A DNA stretch of 53,734 nt from an uncultured Clostridia bacterium (GTDB lineage: Bacteria; Bacillota; Clostridia; Oscillospirales; CAG-272), in the NCBI GenBank assembly GCA_944381085.1, contig CALWJX010000002.1, positions 114,571 to 168,304 of the forward strand, given 5' to 3'. The notes under the pieces are model-generated. The model worked only from the letters and a program-made list of their open reading frames with translations, did not search any database and was not told the origin of the DNA. Within the stretch, counting starts at the first letter, position 1; every line of letters begins with the position of its first letter. Both the position numbers and the translations under genes were made by a program. Of the stretch, positions 42,175-50,425 are shown piece by piece.

Positions 42175-43053
42175 ATGAGTATGCATGATATCTGGAATCC
42201 GTGGCACGGATGCGTTAAGTGCAGTGAGGGCTGCGCAAATTGCTATATGTTTTACCTTGACCGCGCAAGAGAGCGCGACGGGAGCGTGATTTATAAGACA
42301 AAATCCGGATTTACATATCCTTTGCAGAGGGACAGATACGGGGCGTATAAGGTGAAAAGCGGGGAAATGATAAGGGTCTGTATGAACTCGGATTTCTTTT
42401 TGGAGCAGGCGGATGAATGGCGGGAGGACGCTTGGGAAATAATGCGCCTGCGTCCGGACGTCAGATTTTTCCTGCTTACCAAGCGCCCTCAGAGAGTCAA
42501 AGAGTGTCTGCCTGCCGACTGGGGAGACGGATGGGAAAATATTTTCTTTAACGTAACCTGTGAAAATCAGAAAAGGGCGGACGAGCGTATTCCGATATTG
42601 TTGGAGCTGCCGTTCAAACATAAGGGAATCATGTGCGCGCCGTTTATCGGCGAGGTCAGCATTGAAAAATATCTTGACTACGGTCAGATAGAGCAGGTTG
42701 TATGCGGCGGTGAAAATTATGACGGCGCAAGACCCTGTGATTTTGATTGGGTAAAAAAGCTTTATTCCGAATGTAAGTCGCACGGGGTTACCTTTGATTT
42801 TATTGAAACCGGGACAATATTTGTCAAGGACGGTAAAACCTATCACATACCGAATAAGCGGCTTCAATCCGAAATGGCGCATAAGTCCGGCATGAATTTC
42901 AAAGGCAGACCTATTAATTTCAGGCTTACGGACAATATGGGACTTGAGCTTTTGCCGAAAGATATTTATGAGCCTTACTTTTCGGATAACTGTAATTGCT
43001 GCGGCAGCAGAAATATCTGCAACGGATGCAGTAAATGCGGAAAATGCAGATAA
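42175..43053 (+). CDS. DUF5131 (phage Gp37/Gp68-type) protein with Cys-rich tail
   Basis: 292 residues. 'WNPWHGCVKCSEGCANCYM' holds four Cys (13, 16, 20, 23) in a C-x2-C-x3-C-x2-C pattern; 'FFLLTKRPQR', 'NIFFNVTCENQ', 'VVCGGENYDGARPCDFDW' follow, the usual DUF5131 order. The family resembles radical SAM proteins in its N-terminal cysteines and is common in phages and mobile regions, but its reaction is unknown. The last 22 residues add seven more Cys (Cys pairs such as 'CNCCG' and 'CSKCGKC'), suggesting a second metal or cluster site. It follows the dehydrogenase by 84 bases and ends at a clear terminator. Confidence 0.8.
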   Translation: MSMHDIWNPWHGCVKCSEGCANCYMFYLDRARERDGSVIYKTKSGFTYPLQRDRYGAYKVKSGEMIRVCMNSDFFLEQADEWREDAWEIMRLRPDVRFFLLTKRPQRVKECLPADWGDGWENIFFNVTCENQKRADERIPILLELPFKHKGIMCAPFIGEVSIEKYLDYGQIEQVVCGGENYDGARPCDFDWVKKLYSECKSHGVTFDFIETGTIFVKDGKTYHIPNKRLQSEMAHKSGMNFKGRPINFRLTDNMGLELLPKDIYEPYFSDNCNCCGSRNICNGCSKCGKCR

Positions 43054-43221
43054 AAGGGAAGAAGAAGTTATTTTATTATTTTTGACGCAGTTATATGAGG
43101 TTTCAGAGGTCAGAGTATTAAATTACAGATAATATACCTGATAATTTGTAATCCTGTAAAAATCTGTCGCAAATGTCTTGTTTATAATTGGCTGAATAAG
43201 AATTAAATTAATATATTTTGT

Positions 43222-43253
43222 AAAAAGACGTCTGATTTCAGGCGTCTTTTTTT
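43222..43253 (+). terminator. Terminator after the DUF5131 gene
   Basis: AAAAAGACG-CTGA pairs with TCAG-CGTCTTTTT (one G-T pair in the stem), ending in seven T. The A run at the other side also gives a T run on the minus strand. Confidence 0.85.
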
Positions 43254-43292
43254 GATTTTAAGATAATATTTTGGAAAAAATTGATAATTATG

Positions 43293-43321
43293 TTGACATA
43301 TGGTAAAATATGGTATATAAT
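43293..43321 (+). promoter_or_regulatory. Consensus promoter before the DUF1906 block
   Basis: TTGACA, 17-base spacer, TATAAT. It lies about 400 bases before the DUF1906 gene, with a gene remnant between. The 675 bases from 43054 to 43728 hold the terminator, this promoter, the remnant, and an inverted repeat of unknown meaning (AATGTATTT at 43357 with AAATACATT at 43391). Confidence 0.75.
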
Positions 43322-43421
43322 AGAATACAAATACAAAAATAACAAAAAAATCCAAAAATGTATTTTAATACTTTTTAAAATTTCTTGCTGAAATACATTG
43401 ATAACTACAATTTTGTTTTAA

Positions 43422-43628
43422 AATAATTTACAGTCAACATATTTTATCACTAACAATAAATACCCGCATTGGAGAAAAGAAGCAGAGTGGCCTATGGATA
43501 AAAGCGGAGAGCCGATGAGATTTCTGTCCGAAAAAAATGTAAACGATAAAAAATACGAGTATCTTTTTGAGGATACGAAAACTGGTAAGACCCAAAAAAT
43601 TGTTCAGATATCGTCAAGAAAATTTTAA
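43422..43628 (+). pseudogene. Remnant of a small protein gene
   Basis: An open frame of 68 codons without a start codon at its beginning; the only good ATG (43494) would give 44 residues and has no ribosome binding site. The text 'PHWRKEAEWPMDKSGEPMRF' and 'KKYEYLFEDTKTGKTQKI' reads like genuine protein, with a W-P-x-D-x-x-G-x-P-M pattern as in DUF1963/YwqG-type proteins, but it is too short to be sure. It probably marks a deletion that left the promoter at 43293 in front of the DUF1906 gene. Confidence 0.4.
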
Positions 43629-43728
43629 GCTGACAGACAAATGAACAGTTTAACTGATATAATAGTGCCGTAAAGACAAAACAGTCTTTATATAAAATAA
43701 AAATTCATAATGAAAAGAGGATTAAAAA

Positions 43729-44520
43729 ATGGCATGTAGAGATACATACAGAACAAATGTAAAGGATTTTTATCCGGAGGAAACGGATAATTTCGCGGAA
43801 TGGGATGAAGAACAGCTCCTGTTCGGAGTTGATTCACGTATTGAGACTGACGATAAGCTGCAGAACAATATCAGTCTTTTTGAGTGGGCGAAAAGAAATA
43901 AAATATATCCCTCGTTCTGGGGAAGGAATATAACCGGGGAGAATTGTCTTACAAAGTCCGAGATAGATTATCTGCATGACAAGGCATGTTCAATAGCGGC
44001 AATATACAGCTCCGCGGAAGCGAAGGAGACCGAGGAAATGGGAGAAATTCTCGCTAAAGACGCCGTTTTCACCGCGTTTAAGCTCGGTATACCCGCGGGC
44101 AGGGCAATATTCCTCGAGATAGACGACGAGGAAAGTCTCACGACCGATTTCATGCGGGGATTTGCGAAAACCATGATTACCGACGGCTATACCCCGGCGT
44201 TCAGAGCAAATACCGATTCGGAATATGTTTTTGACCGCGAATACAGCAGAGGTATGCAGACAGACCGGGAAGTGTTTGAAAAGTGCCTTATCTGGGCGAC
44301 TGCCCCCACTCTTGAGGAATATGACGAGATTACCACCACTCATCTTATACATCCCGACAACTGGAAGCCCTACGCCCCGTCCGGCATCACCAGAAAAAAG
44401 ATTTCGGTATGGCAGTACGGCAAGGATTGCCACCCCATATGCGACGATGACGACAGGGAAATAACATTTAATATTAACCTTATCAGAAGCAAACAGTTTA
44501 TAATTGATAAATTGTTCTGA
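43729..44520 (+). CDS. DUF1906 (Rv2525c-like) glycoside hydrolase-like protein
   Basis: 263 residues, no signal peptide. 'LLFGVDSRIETDD', 'IYPSFWGRNITGE', 'LTKSEIDYLHDKACSIAAIY', 'PAGRAIFLEIDDEE' and a late 'KISVWQYGKDCHP' give the TIM-barrel pattern of the DUF1906 group, which resembles GH25-type cell-wall hydrolases. Acidic residues in 'GVDSR' and 'LEIDDEE' are candidate catalytic groups. The mycobacterial member Rv2525c is an exported cell-surface protein, but this one has no export signal. It is followed by an Ig-domain protein after 26 bases and, further on, by an XhlA-like protein and a holin, so an export or lysis role is inferred. Confidence 0.75.
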   Translation: MACRDTYRTNVKDFYPEETDNFAEWDEEQLLFGVDSRIETDDKLQNNISLFEWAKRNKIYPSFWGRNITGENCLTKSEIDYLHDKACSIAAIYSSAEAKETEEMGEILAKDAVFTAFKLGIPAGRAIFLEIDDEESLTTDFMRGFAKTMITDGYTPAFRANTDSEYVFDREYSRGMQTDREVFEKCLIWATAPTLEEYDEITTTHLIHPDNWKPYAPSGITRKKISVWQYGKDCHPICDDDDREITFNINLIRSKQFIIDKLF

Positions 44521-44546
44521 TATAATTCCGGAAAGGAGGATAAAAA

Positions 44547-46463
44547 ATGATATATGTAAATTCGGTTTCTGTAACTCCGAAAACAATAGAAATTGAAGAA
44601 AGAAAATGGAGTGACAGAGCTCGTGCGGAAATATGCCCCACAAATGCTACATGCTGTGAGGTGACATGGAGCAGCAGTAATACAAATGTGGCTACCGTAA
44701 ACGAAAGAACCGGGCGCATATACGGCAAAGCGCCCGGCACCGCAAAAATAATTGCAACGGCAACAGACGGAAGCCGAAAGTCGGATTTTTTGACTGTAAC
44801 TGTTAAAAATATTGTTGAAGTGGAATCAATTATCATTAGCAAAAAATATTTATCTACTAATGTAGATTCAACCGTAAGATTAAGTGCCACAATTTATCCT
44901 AAAGACGCTACTTATAAAGATCTGATTTGGACAAGCAGTGACACGAATGTTGCCATTGTTCATGAAAATGGGGTAATTAATGCAAAAAATGTTGGAACAT
45001 GCACAATTTATGCATCTGCGAGCGATGATAGCGGTGTAAAAGCTTCATGTGAAGTAATTGTATTGGAAAAAATATTGGTAACTGATGTTTTTATAAGCTC
45101 ATGTATGGTCTTGGGAAAAGAAAAAAGTAGTTATGTAAGATTTAAAGCAGTTTTGCCTTATGAAGCATCAGACAGAAGTCTTGAGTGGACAAGCAATAAT
45201 CCTAATGTTGCAACAGTAGATGAAAATACAGGACTAATATATGCCAAGTCATTAGGTGAAGCCCGTATAACAGCCACAGCTAGAGACGGAAGTGGAAAAA
45301 ATGCTTGCTGTATGGTATATGTTGTAGAGCCTGTTGACGTGGAATCAATTACTATTCCGGCATCAAAAACTATATACGTCGGAAAAACTTATACATTTGA
45401 TCCATATATATATCCGGAAAATGCTACCAATCAAATGATAAAATGGAAAAGTAGTGACGAAAATATAGCCACGATTGGAATGTTTACTGGAAAAGTAGAA
45501 GGTATTTCTGAAGGCAATGTTACCATAACCGCTACATCTTGTGACTTTCTTTATGACAATAATGTAAATAACAATATACAAGCATATTGCGATTTGAACG
45601 TAGTTGACAGGATAAATATAGTTAAAGTTATAAAAGACGGAAATTTTTTCAATGTTGAATTTTCAACCGGCAGAATCTGGAAAAGTATAGGGATTGATCT
45701 TACTAATGCCAGTCAAATGGTATATAAAGATCAGTGGGAAAGATATGGGTACAACAAACAAACTCCCTTTACAGAAGATGAGTTGGCATTAATATATTTA
45801 TTAGATCCATTGGGTATGCAATACTATATGAAATATATTGGACTTTATGTGGCTGGTATGGATTTAAATAAAACATTAACTCGTAGAGATAATGTATATG
45901 AAAAAATATTCGGAGTAAAACCTCAAAGATTCTTACTTACAAATAACGGAACCAAATATATACCTGACAGTTCACTTCCGCGTGAAGAAGTATATACAGA
46001 TGCGGAATTGATTTTCGGTTCTCATCCAATTTACGATGCAGGCGATATATTGTTTTTTAGTGCTAATATTGTTCTTGATCTTTTTGGAGCAGTGTCCAGT
46101 ATATTTGCACCATATTTAACTCCAGTTTCTTCTGGTGTACAAAAAATTATAAACGCATTATACTATAGTGCGTCTTGGGAAGAAGCCGTTAATTATTTGG
46201 CTGTTGAACAACTTACTGATTATGTAGACGGTAAAATTGAAGATGTTTTGGGAGAACTATTGTACAAATGGCCGATAGGTTTGTTGGACATGATAGGCGG
46301 ATGGATAGAATCTGCAGATGAAATTTTTACTTTGCCGGAAAATAAAAATCTAATTATATACAAAAGGGTCAATCTGCAGACCAATTATAGGGTTTTATTC
46401 ATAAAAGGAAATTATCAAATGTATATTGATGACATTGTCAAATTCTGTGAAGAACATCAATAA
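44547..46463 (+). CDS. Protein with four bacterial Ig-like (BIG2) domains and a unique C-terminus, no signal peptide
   Basis: 638 residues. BIG2 domains occupy roughly residues 3-91, 93-175, 177-268 and 270-355; each has the 'S.N.NVATV...TG.I.....G.A.ITATA.DGS' pattern ('SSNTNVATVNERTG', 'SSDTNVAIVHENG', 'SNNPNVATVDENTG', 'SSDENIATIGMFTG'). Such domains are normally on secreted or surface proteins, yet the N-terminus ('MIYVNSVSVTPKTIEIEE') has no signal peptide. Residues 360-638 are a unique domain with 'FSTGRIWKSIGIDL', 'YLLDPLGMQYYMKYIGLYV' and an amphipathic/hydrophobic region 'ILFFSANIVLDLFGAVSSIF'. A GGAAAGGAGG ribosome binding site precedes the ATG, close after the DUF1906 gene. Composition becomes AT-rich after the first Ig domain. 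Confidence 0.8.
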   Translation: MIYVNSVSVTPKTIEIEERKWSDRARAEICPTNATCCEVTWSSSNTNVATVNERTGRIYGKAPGTAKIIATATDGSRKSDFLTVTVKNIVEVESIIISKKYLSTNVDSTVRLSATIYPKDATYKDLIWTSSDTNVAIVHENGVINAKNVGTCTIYASASDDSGVKASCEVIVLEKILVTDVFISSCMVLGKEKSSYVRFKAVLPYEASDRSLEWTSNNPNVATVDENTGLIYAKSLGEARITATARDGSGKNACCMVYVVEPVDVESITIPASKTIYVGKTYTFDPYIYPENATNQMIKWKSSDENIATIGMFTGKVEGISEGNVTITATSCDFLYDNNVNNNIQAYCDLNVVDRINIVKVIKDGNFFNVEFSTGRIWKSIGIDLTNASQMVYKDQWERYGYNKQTPFTEDELALIYLLDPLGMQYYMKYIGLYVAGMDLNKTLTRRDNVYEKIFGVKPQRFLLTNNGTKYIPDSSLPREEVYTDAELIFGSHPIYDAGDILFFSANIVLDLFGAVSSIFAPYLTPVSSGVQKIINALYYSASWEEAVNYLAVEQLTDYVDGKIEDVLGELLYKWPIGLLDMIGGWIESADEIFTLPENKNLIIYKRVNLQTNYRVLFIKGNYQMYIDDIVKFCEEHQ

Positions 46464-46499
46464 AAAATACCCCAAGGTTCTAAATAAGGACCTTGGGGG
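46462..46499 (-). terminator. Terminator of the leucine-rich-repeat lipoprotein gene 1
   Basis: CCCCAAGGT pairs with ACCTTGGGG; on the minus strand the stem is followed by TATTTTTTA. It lies between convergent genes and just after the BIG2 stop codon, so it may serve both. Confidence 0.8.
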
Positions 46500-46503
46500 A
46501 TAA

Positions 46504-47499
46504 TTACCAAATCTCGGTTTTATATCCGTTCCACTCCGGAGAAGTAAAGCCCTGTGCCCCCTCATGGTAACAGATAGTATACTCCGGAAATGAAGAAGTA
46601 AAATGGTCGTGAGGTTCTGTAGTTAAATAATTCTCCGGTGCGTTTCCGCTGAATTTAATTTTCTCTAAATTATCACAGCCGAGAAAAGATATTTCCGATA
46701 CTACTTCAACCGTGCTCGGAATAACAATTTCTGTCAAACTTGTACATCGGCTGAAAACACTTTTATCTATTTTAATCAATCCTTCATTTAATATTACCTT
46801 TTCCAAGTTATAGCATTCTCCAAACGCTCCATTATCAATTGTTTTCACTGTCTCGGGCAATTCTACTTCTTTAAGGTTTGACGCGGAAGCAAACATCATG
46901 TACAAAATTTCTTCTGTTCCGTTTTCAATTTTTACTGTTTCAAGACCGGAGTTCTTAAATGCCATATAACAATCAGTTAACCCGGCAGGAATATTGATAT
47001 GCTTCAATGATGTACAATTTGCAAACGCCTCTTGTCTTATAATGGTTAATGAGCTCGGAAGAATAATTTCAGAAAGACTTGTACAGTCAGCAAACGCAAC
47101 ACCTCCTATTGTGGTCAAAGAATTTGAAAGAATTACCTTTTTGAGACTCGTGCACTTTTGAAATGCACACGAATTTATAATAGATACTGTATCGGGAACC
47201 CGAACATAAGTAATCGATGTATTTCCCATAAAAGCGTCATATGAAATTTCTGTAACATCTTTACCGTTTATCTTGGATGGAATCACAACCTCCGTGGCTG
47301 TTCCGACATATTTGGTAATGGAAATACCGCCGTCTTCGTTATCTTCATATTCAAAATCAGTTATAGGATTTTCTTTTTCCGTTGCCGCCTCTTCCTTGGT
47401 TTCCGACTCTTTCTCCGGGTCTTTTTCGGAACCTTCGCACGCGGTAAGGGTTGACAGCATAATGGTAGCCGCTAAGAGATATATAATAGTTTTTTTCAT
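46504..47499 (-). CDS. Leucine-rich-repeat (BspA-type) lipoprotein 1
   Basis: 331 residues. A lipoprotein signal with Lys-Lys, a hydrophobic stretch and lipobox 'LTAC' (Cys21) is followed by a Glu/Lys-rich linker to about residue 48 and then about eight LRR_5 repeats, for example 'CTSLKKVILSNSLTTIGGVAF' type units (first part 'CTSLKKVILSNSLTTIGG'), 'LKEVELPETVKTIDNGAF' and 'CTSLTEIVIPSTVEV'. It should sit on the outer face of the membrane and bind proteins or glycans. It is one of three tandem paralogues with nearly identical signal, linker and C-terminus ('FTSPEWNGYKTEIW'), each with its own promoter. Confidence 0.9.
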   Translation of the reverse strand: MKKTIIYLLAATIMLSTLTACEGSEKDPEKESETKEEAATEKENPITDFEYEDNEDGGISITKYVGTATEVVIPSKINGKDVTEISYDAFMGNTSITYVRVPDTVSIINSCAFQKCTSLKKVILSNSLTTIGGVAFADCTSLSEIILPSSLTIIRQEAFANCTSLKHINIPAGLTDCYMAFKNSGLETVKIENGTEEILYMMFASASNLKEVELPETVKTIDNGAFGECYNLEKVILNEGLIKIDKSVFSRCTSLTEIVIPSTVEVVSEISFLGCDNLEKIKFSGNAPENYLTTEPHDHFTSSFPEYTICYHEGAQGFTSPEWNGYKTEIW

Positions 47500-47723
47500 A
47501 CTTATATTTTCCTCCTGTTAATTCTCCTAACATAGGCTCATTATATCAACAGTAGGAATATTTGTCAATATTTATTTGGTTGTTTTAATTAAAATTATAT
47601 TACAGTATAAGTAATATATTTACAAAAACGAAGTTAAACTTCATATTTTTGACAAAAATGAACTTAAACTTCCAAAAATTACACGTCAGAGAAATTCTGC
47701 CCGTTTTTCCGAGCGTTCAAAAT
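47500..47723. repeat. Upstream repeat of the lipoprotein array, copy A
   Basis: About 224 bases between lipoprotein genes 1 and 2, nearly the same as copies B (48638-48860) and C (49859-50081) with scattered substitutions. It contains promoter, ribosome binding site and a GAAGTT/AACTTC small hairpin followed on the minus strand by a T run. Confidence 0.9.
47540..47568 (-). promoter_or_regulatory. Consensus promoter of lipoprotein gene 1
   Basis: On the minus strand: TTGACA, 17-base spacer, TATAAT; AGGAGG ribosome binding site further down. Confidence 0.85.
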
Positions 47724-47725
47724 AT

Positions 47726-48637
47726 TTACCAAATTTCAGTATTAAATTCGTTCCATTCGGGTGAAGTAAAACCCTCGGCTCCCTCGTGATAATAAATGGT
47801 ATATGACGGCAATTGATCTGACTCATCGTAAAAATTTTTCGGAGCGTCTCCCTCAAATTTGACCTTTTCTAAGTTACTACAGCGCTCAAAAACGCATATG
47901 TCCATCATGTCAACAGTTGAAGGGATGATAATTTCCGTAAGTTCTGTACATTCTCCGAATGCATAAGAACCTATTGTTTTCAATCCTTCATTTAAGATTA
48001 CTTTTTTCAAGCTTTTGCATGACATAAAAGCGCCGAAATCTATAACCTTGAGCGTACTGGGCATTGTAATTTCTTTAATATTTGTTTTGTGAAATACTTG
48101 CCAGGGAAGTGTTTCTATACCTTCTGCCAGTTCAACTGTTTCTAAACCGGATCCGGAAAAAATATTATAACCATCGGCATCATTAAAACAGTTAGGAGGT
48201 AAATAGATATGTTTAAGACTCGTGCAGTTCATAAAAGCTTCAAGCTCTATTTTCTCAAGCGAATCCGGAAGATTGACTTCCGAAAGCATTGTACAATCTT
48301 TAAACGCCTCTCTCACGATAGTGGTGACGGTTTCCGGTATAGTCACCGACTCAACTGTGTATCTTCCGTTTAATGCGATACCGCCTACCGAAGTAACTTT
48401 TACCCCATCTATCTCCGAGGGAAATACAACGCTGCTGTCTTTGCCAATATAAAGTACACTTAAAGTGCCGTCATCGAGAGTAATATATGAAAAATCAGTT
48501 ATAGGATTTTCCTTTTCAGTTGCCGCCTCTTCCTTGCTTTCCGACTCTTTCCCCGGCTCTTTTTCGGAACCTTCGCACGCGGTAAGGGTTGACAGCATAA
48601 TGGTAGCCGCTAAGAGATATATAATAGTTTTTTTCAT
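47726..48637 (-). CDS. Leucine-rich-repeat (BspA-type) lipoprotein 2
   Basis: 303 residues. Same lipoprotein signal (Cys21) and Glu/Lys linker as its neighbours, then about seven LRR_5 repeats. From residue about 48 the body differs more from copies 1 and 3 than they do from each other ('FSYITLDDGTLSVLYIGKDS' in place of the shared 'DNEDGGISIT' region), and it is one repeat shorter. The C-terminus 'FTSPEWNEFNTEIW' again matches. This pattern, constant ends with a variable middle, suggests diversification by recombination. It has its own promoter at 48678-48706. Confidence 0.9.
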   Translation of the reverse strand: MKKTIIYLLAATIMLSTLTACEGSEKEPGKESESKEEAATEKENPITDFSYITLDDGTLSVLYIGKDSSVVFPSEIDGVKVTSVGGIALNGRYTVESVTIPETVTTIVREAFKDCTMLSEVNLPDSLEKIELEAFMNCTSLKHIYLPPNCFNDADGYNIFSGSGLETVELAEGIETLPWQVFHKTNIKEITMPSTLKVIDFGAFMSCKSLKKVILNEGLKTIGSYAFGECTELTEIIIPSTVDMMDICVFERCSNLEKVKFEGDAPKNFYDESDQLPSYTIYYHEGAEGFTSPEWNEFNTEIW

Positions 48638-48860
48638 ACTTATATTTTCCTCCTGTTAATTCTCCTAACATGGGCTCATTATATCAACAGTAGGTATATT
48701 TGTCAATATTTATTTGGTTGTTTTAATAAAAATTATATTACGGGATATGTAATATAATTAAAAAACGAAGTTAAGCTTCATATTTTTGACAAAAATGAAC
48801 TTAAACTTCCAAAAATTACACGCCAGAGAAATTCTGCCCGTTTTTCCGAGCGTTCAAAAT
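48638..48860. repeat. Upstream repeat of the lipoprotein array, copy B
   Basis: By reading, identical to copy C across its noncoding length. The repeated unit (gene plus upstream region) has periods of 1138 and 1221 bases. Confidence 0.9.
48678..48706 (-). promoter_or_regulatory. Consensus promoter of lipoprotein gene 2
   Basis: On the minus strand: TTGACA, 17-base spacer, TATAAT, same as in the other two copies apart from one spacer base. Confidence 0.85.
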
Positions 48861-48862
48861 AT

Positions 48863-49858
48863 TTACCAAATCTCAGTTTTATATCCGTTCCATTCGGGAG
48901 AGGTAAAGCCCTGTGCACTCTCATGGTAACAGATAGTATACTCTGGAAATGCCGATTGTGACATTGTATTTCTGTAATCTTCAATTATATAAACCTTAGG
49001 TGCATTGCCATTGAATTTTACTTTCTTCAGATTATTGCTGTATACAAACGCTGTTTCGTCTATTTCGGTAACAGTACTTGGAATTTCAATTTCCGTAAGA
49101 CCGGTACAGTTGGAAAACGCGGCAATATCAACAGAAATCAATCCTTCGTTTAATTTTACACTTACTAATTCTTTACATGAGTCGAACGCGCCAAGTTCAA
49201 TGGTTTTAACACTATCAGGCAATATTATCTCTTTGATTTTTGTATTTACAAAAAATCTTGTAAGAATTGTTTCCACTCCGTTTTCAAATTCAATTGTTTC
49301 CACGCCGGAATTTGCAAACGCTTCATACCCACCTGTAATATTTGCGGGAATATTGATATGTTTAAGTGAAGAACAATTCGTAAAAGCTTCAGGCGCTATT
49401 GATGTCAATGAGTCCGGAAAAATAATTTCTGAAAGATTTGTGCAATTATAAAACGCGCGACCATAAATTGTTTCTAAATTCTGTGAAAGTCTGACCTTTT
49501 TCAATGATGAACAATTTTCAAAAGCATAAATAAATATTGATAAAACAGTATCCGGAACACTTACATAAGTGATAGATTTATTGTTTGAAAAAGCATATCC
49601 CCCTATTTCCGTAACATCTTTGCCATTTATCTCAGACGGAATCACGACCTCAGTGGATGTTCCAACATAATTGGTAATCGAAATTCCACCGTCTTCGTTA
49701 TCTTCATATTCAAAATCAGTTATAGGATTTTCCTTTTCCGTTGCCGCCTCTTCCTTGGTCTCCGACTCTTTCCCCGGCTCTTTTTCGGAACCTTCGCACG
49801 CGGTAAGGGTTGACAGCATAATAGTAGCCGCTAAGAGATATATAATAGTTTTTTTCAT
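48863..49858 (-). CDS. Leucine-rich-repeat (BspA-type) lipoprotein 3
   Basis: 331 residues, equal in length to copy 1 and close to it in the first 100 residues ('DNEDGGISITNYVGTSTEVV' against 'DNEDGGISITKYVGTATEVV' in copy 1). Lipobox Cys21, linker, then LRR_5 repeats such as 'CSSLKKVRLSQNLETIYG' and 'CTNLSEIIFPDSLTSIAP', ending in the shared 'FTSPEWNGYKTEIW'. First gene of the array in the direction of transcription; its upstream repeat (copy C) stops abruptly at 50081, where the plus-strand holin genes begin. Confidence 0.9.
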   Translation of the reverse strand: MKKTIIYLLAATIMLSTLTACEGSEKEPGKESETKEEAATEKENPITDFEYEDNEDGGISITNYVGTSTEVVIPSEINGKDVTEIGGYAFSNNKSITYVSVPDTVLSIFIYAFENCSSLKKVRLSQNLETIYGRAFYNCTNLSEIIFPDSLTSIAPEAFTNCSSLKHINIPANITGGYEAFANSGVETIEFENGVETILTRFFVNTKIKEIILPDSVKTIELGAFDSCKELVSVKLNEGLISVDIAAFSNCTGLTEIEIPSTVTEIDETAFVYSNNLKKVKFNGNAPKVYIIEDYRNTMSQSAFPEYTICYHESAQGFTSPEWNGYKTEIW

Positions 49859-50081
49859 ACTTATATTTTCCTCCTGTTAATTCTCCTAACATGGGCTCAT
49901 TATATCAACAGTAGGTATATTTGTCAATATTTATTTGGTTGTTTTAATAAAAATTATATTACGGGATATGTAATATAATTAAAAAACGAAGTTAAGCTTC
50001 ATATTTTTGACAAAAATGAACTTAAACTTCCAAAAATTACACGCCAGAGAAATTCTGCCCGTTTTTCCGAGCGTTCAAAAT
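49859..50081. repeat. Upstream repeat of the lipoprotein array, copy C
   Basis: Same as copy B up to GCGTTCAAAAT, after which the sequence changes to the leader of the XhlA-like gene. In copies A and B the same junction leads into the C-terminal end of a lipoprotein gene, so it marks the edge of the duplicated unit. Confidence 0.9.
49899..49927 (-). promoter_or_regulatory. Consensus promoter of lipoprotein gene 3
   Basis: On the minus strand: TTGACA, 17-base spacer, TATAAT, inside repeat copy C. Confidence 0.85.
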
Positions 50082-50113
50082 TAAAAATGGTAGTTTAACC
50101 GAAAGGAGGGTGC

Positions 50114-50404
50114 ATGGAAGAGATCGGCATAATTCTTGAACGTCACGAACAAAAGATAAAGCATCTTGAGGATGATATCGTAAGTCTTCGTGAAATTCAG
50201 AATGAAATCAAATCAATGAATGAAGTGCTTATAACTCTGACCAATGAGTTGAAGCACACAAAGGAACATCTTGAAAGACATGATGTTGAGATTGAAGAGA
50301 TGGACAGACAGCCAAAGCAGAGACTTCAGCAGATAATAACCGCTGTCGTTTCGGCTCTGGCGGGAGCTTTGATTTCCGCGGCTGTGGGTTTTATCTTTAC
50401 ATAA
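50114..50404 (+). CDS. XhlA-like (hemolysin/holin accessory) protein
   Basis: 96 residues: a charged coiled coil over about residues 5-65 ('LERHEQKIKHLEDDIVSL', 'LTNELKHTKEHLERHDVE') and one C-terminal transmembrane helix ('VVSALAGALISAAVGFIF'). This is the shape of XhlA proteins, which in phage and PBSX-type elements work with a holin in lysis. A GAAAGGAGGGTGC ribosome binding site precedes the ATG. The next gene, a holin, follows after 21 bases. Confidence 0.75.
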   Translation: MEEIGIILERHEQKIKHLEDDIVSLREIQNEIKSMNEVLITLTNELKHTKEHLERHDVEIEEMDRQPKQRLQQIITAVVSALAGALISAAVGFIFT

Positions 50405-50425
50405 TGATACAGAAAGGGACTGCAA

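Noticed and set aside
47640..47690. Short repeated motifs (GAAGTTTAA, AAAAATGAACTTAAACTTCC) as a CRISPR-like array
   Set aside because: There are no regularly spaced repeats with unique spacers; these motifs belong to the duplicated leader of the lipoprotein genes.
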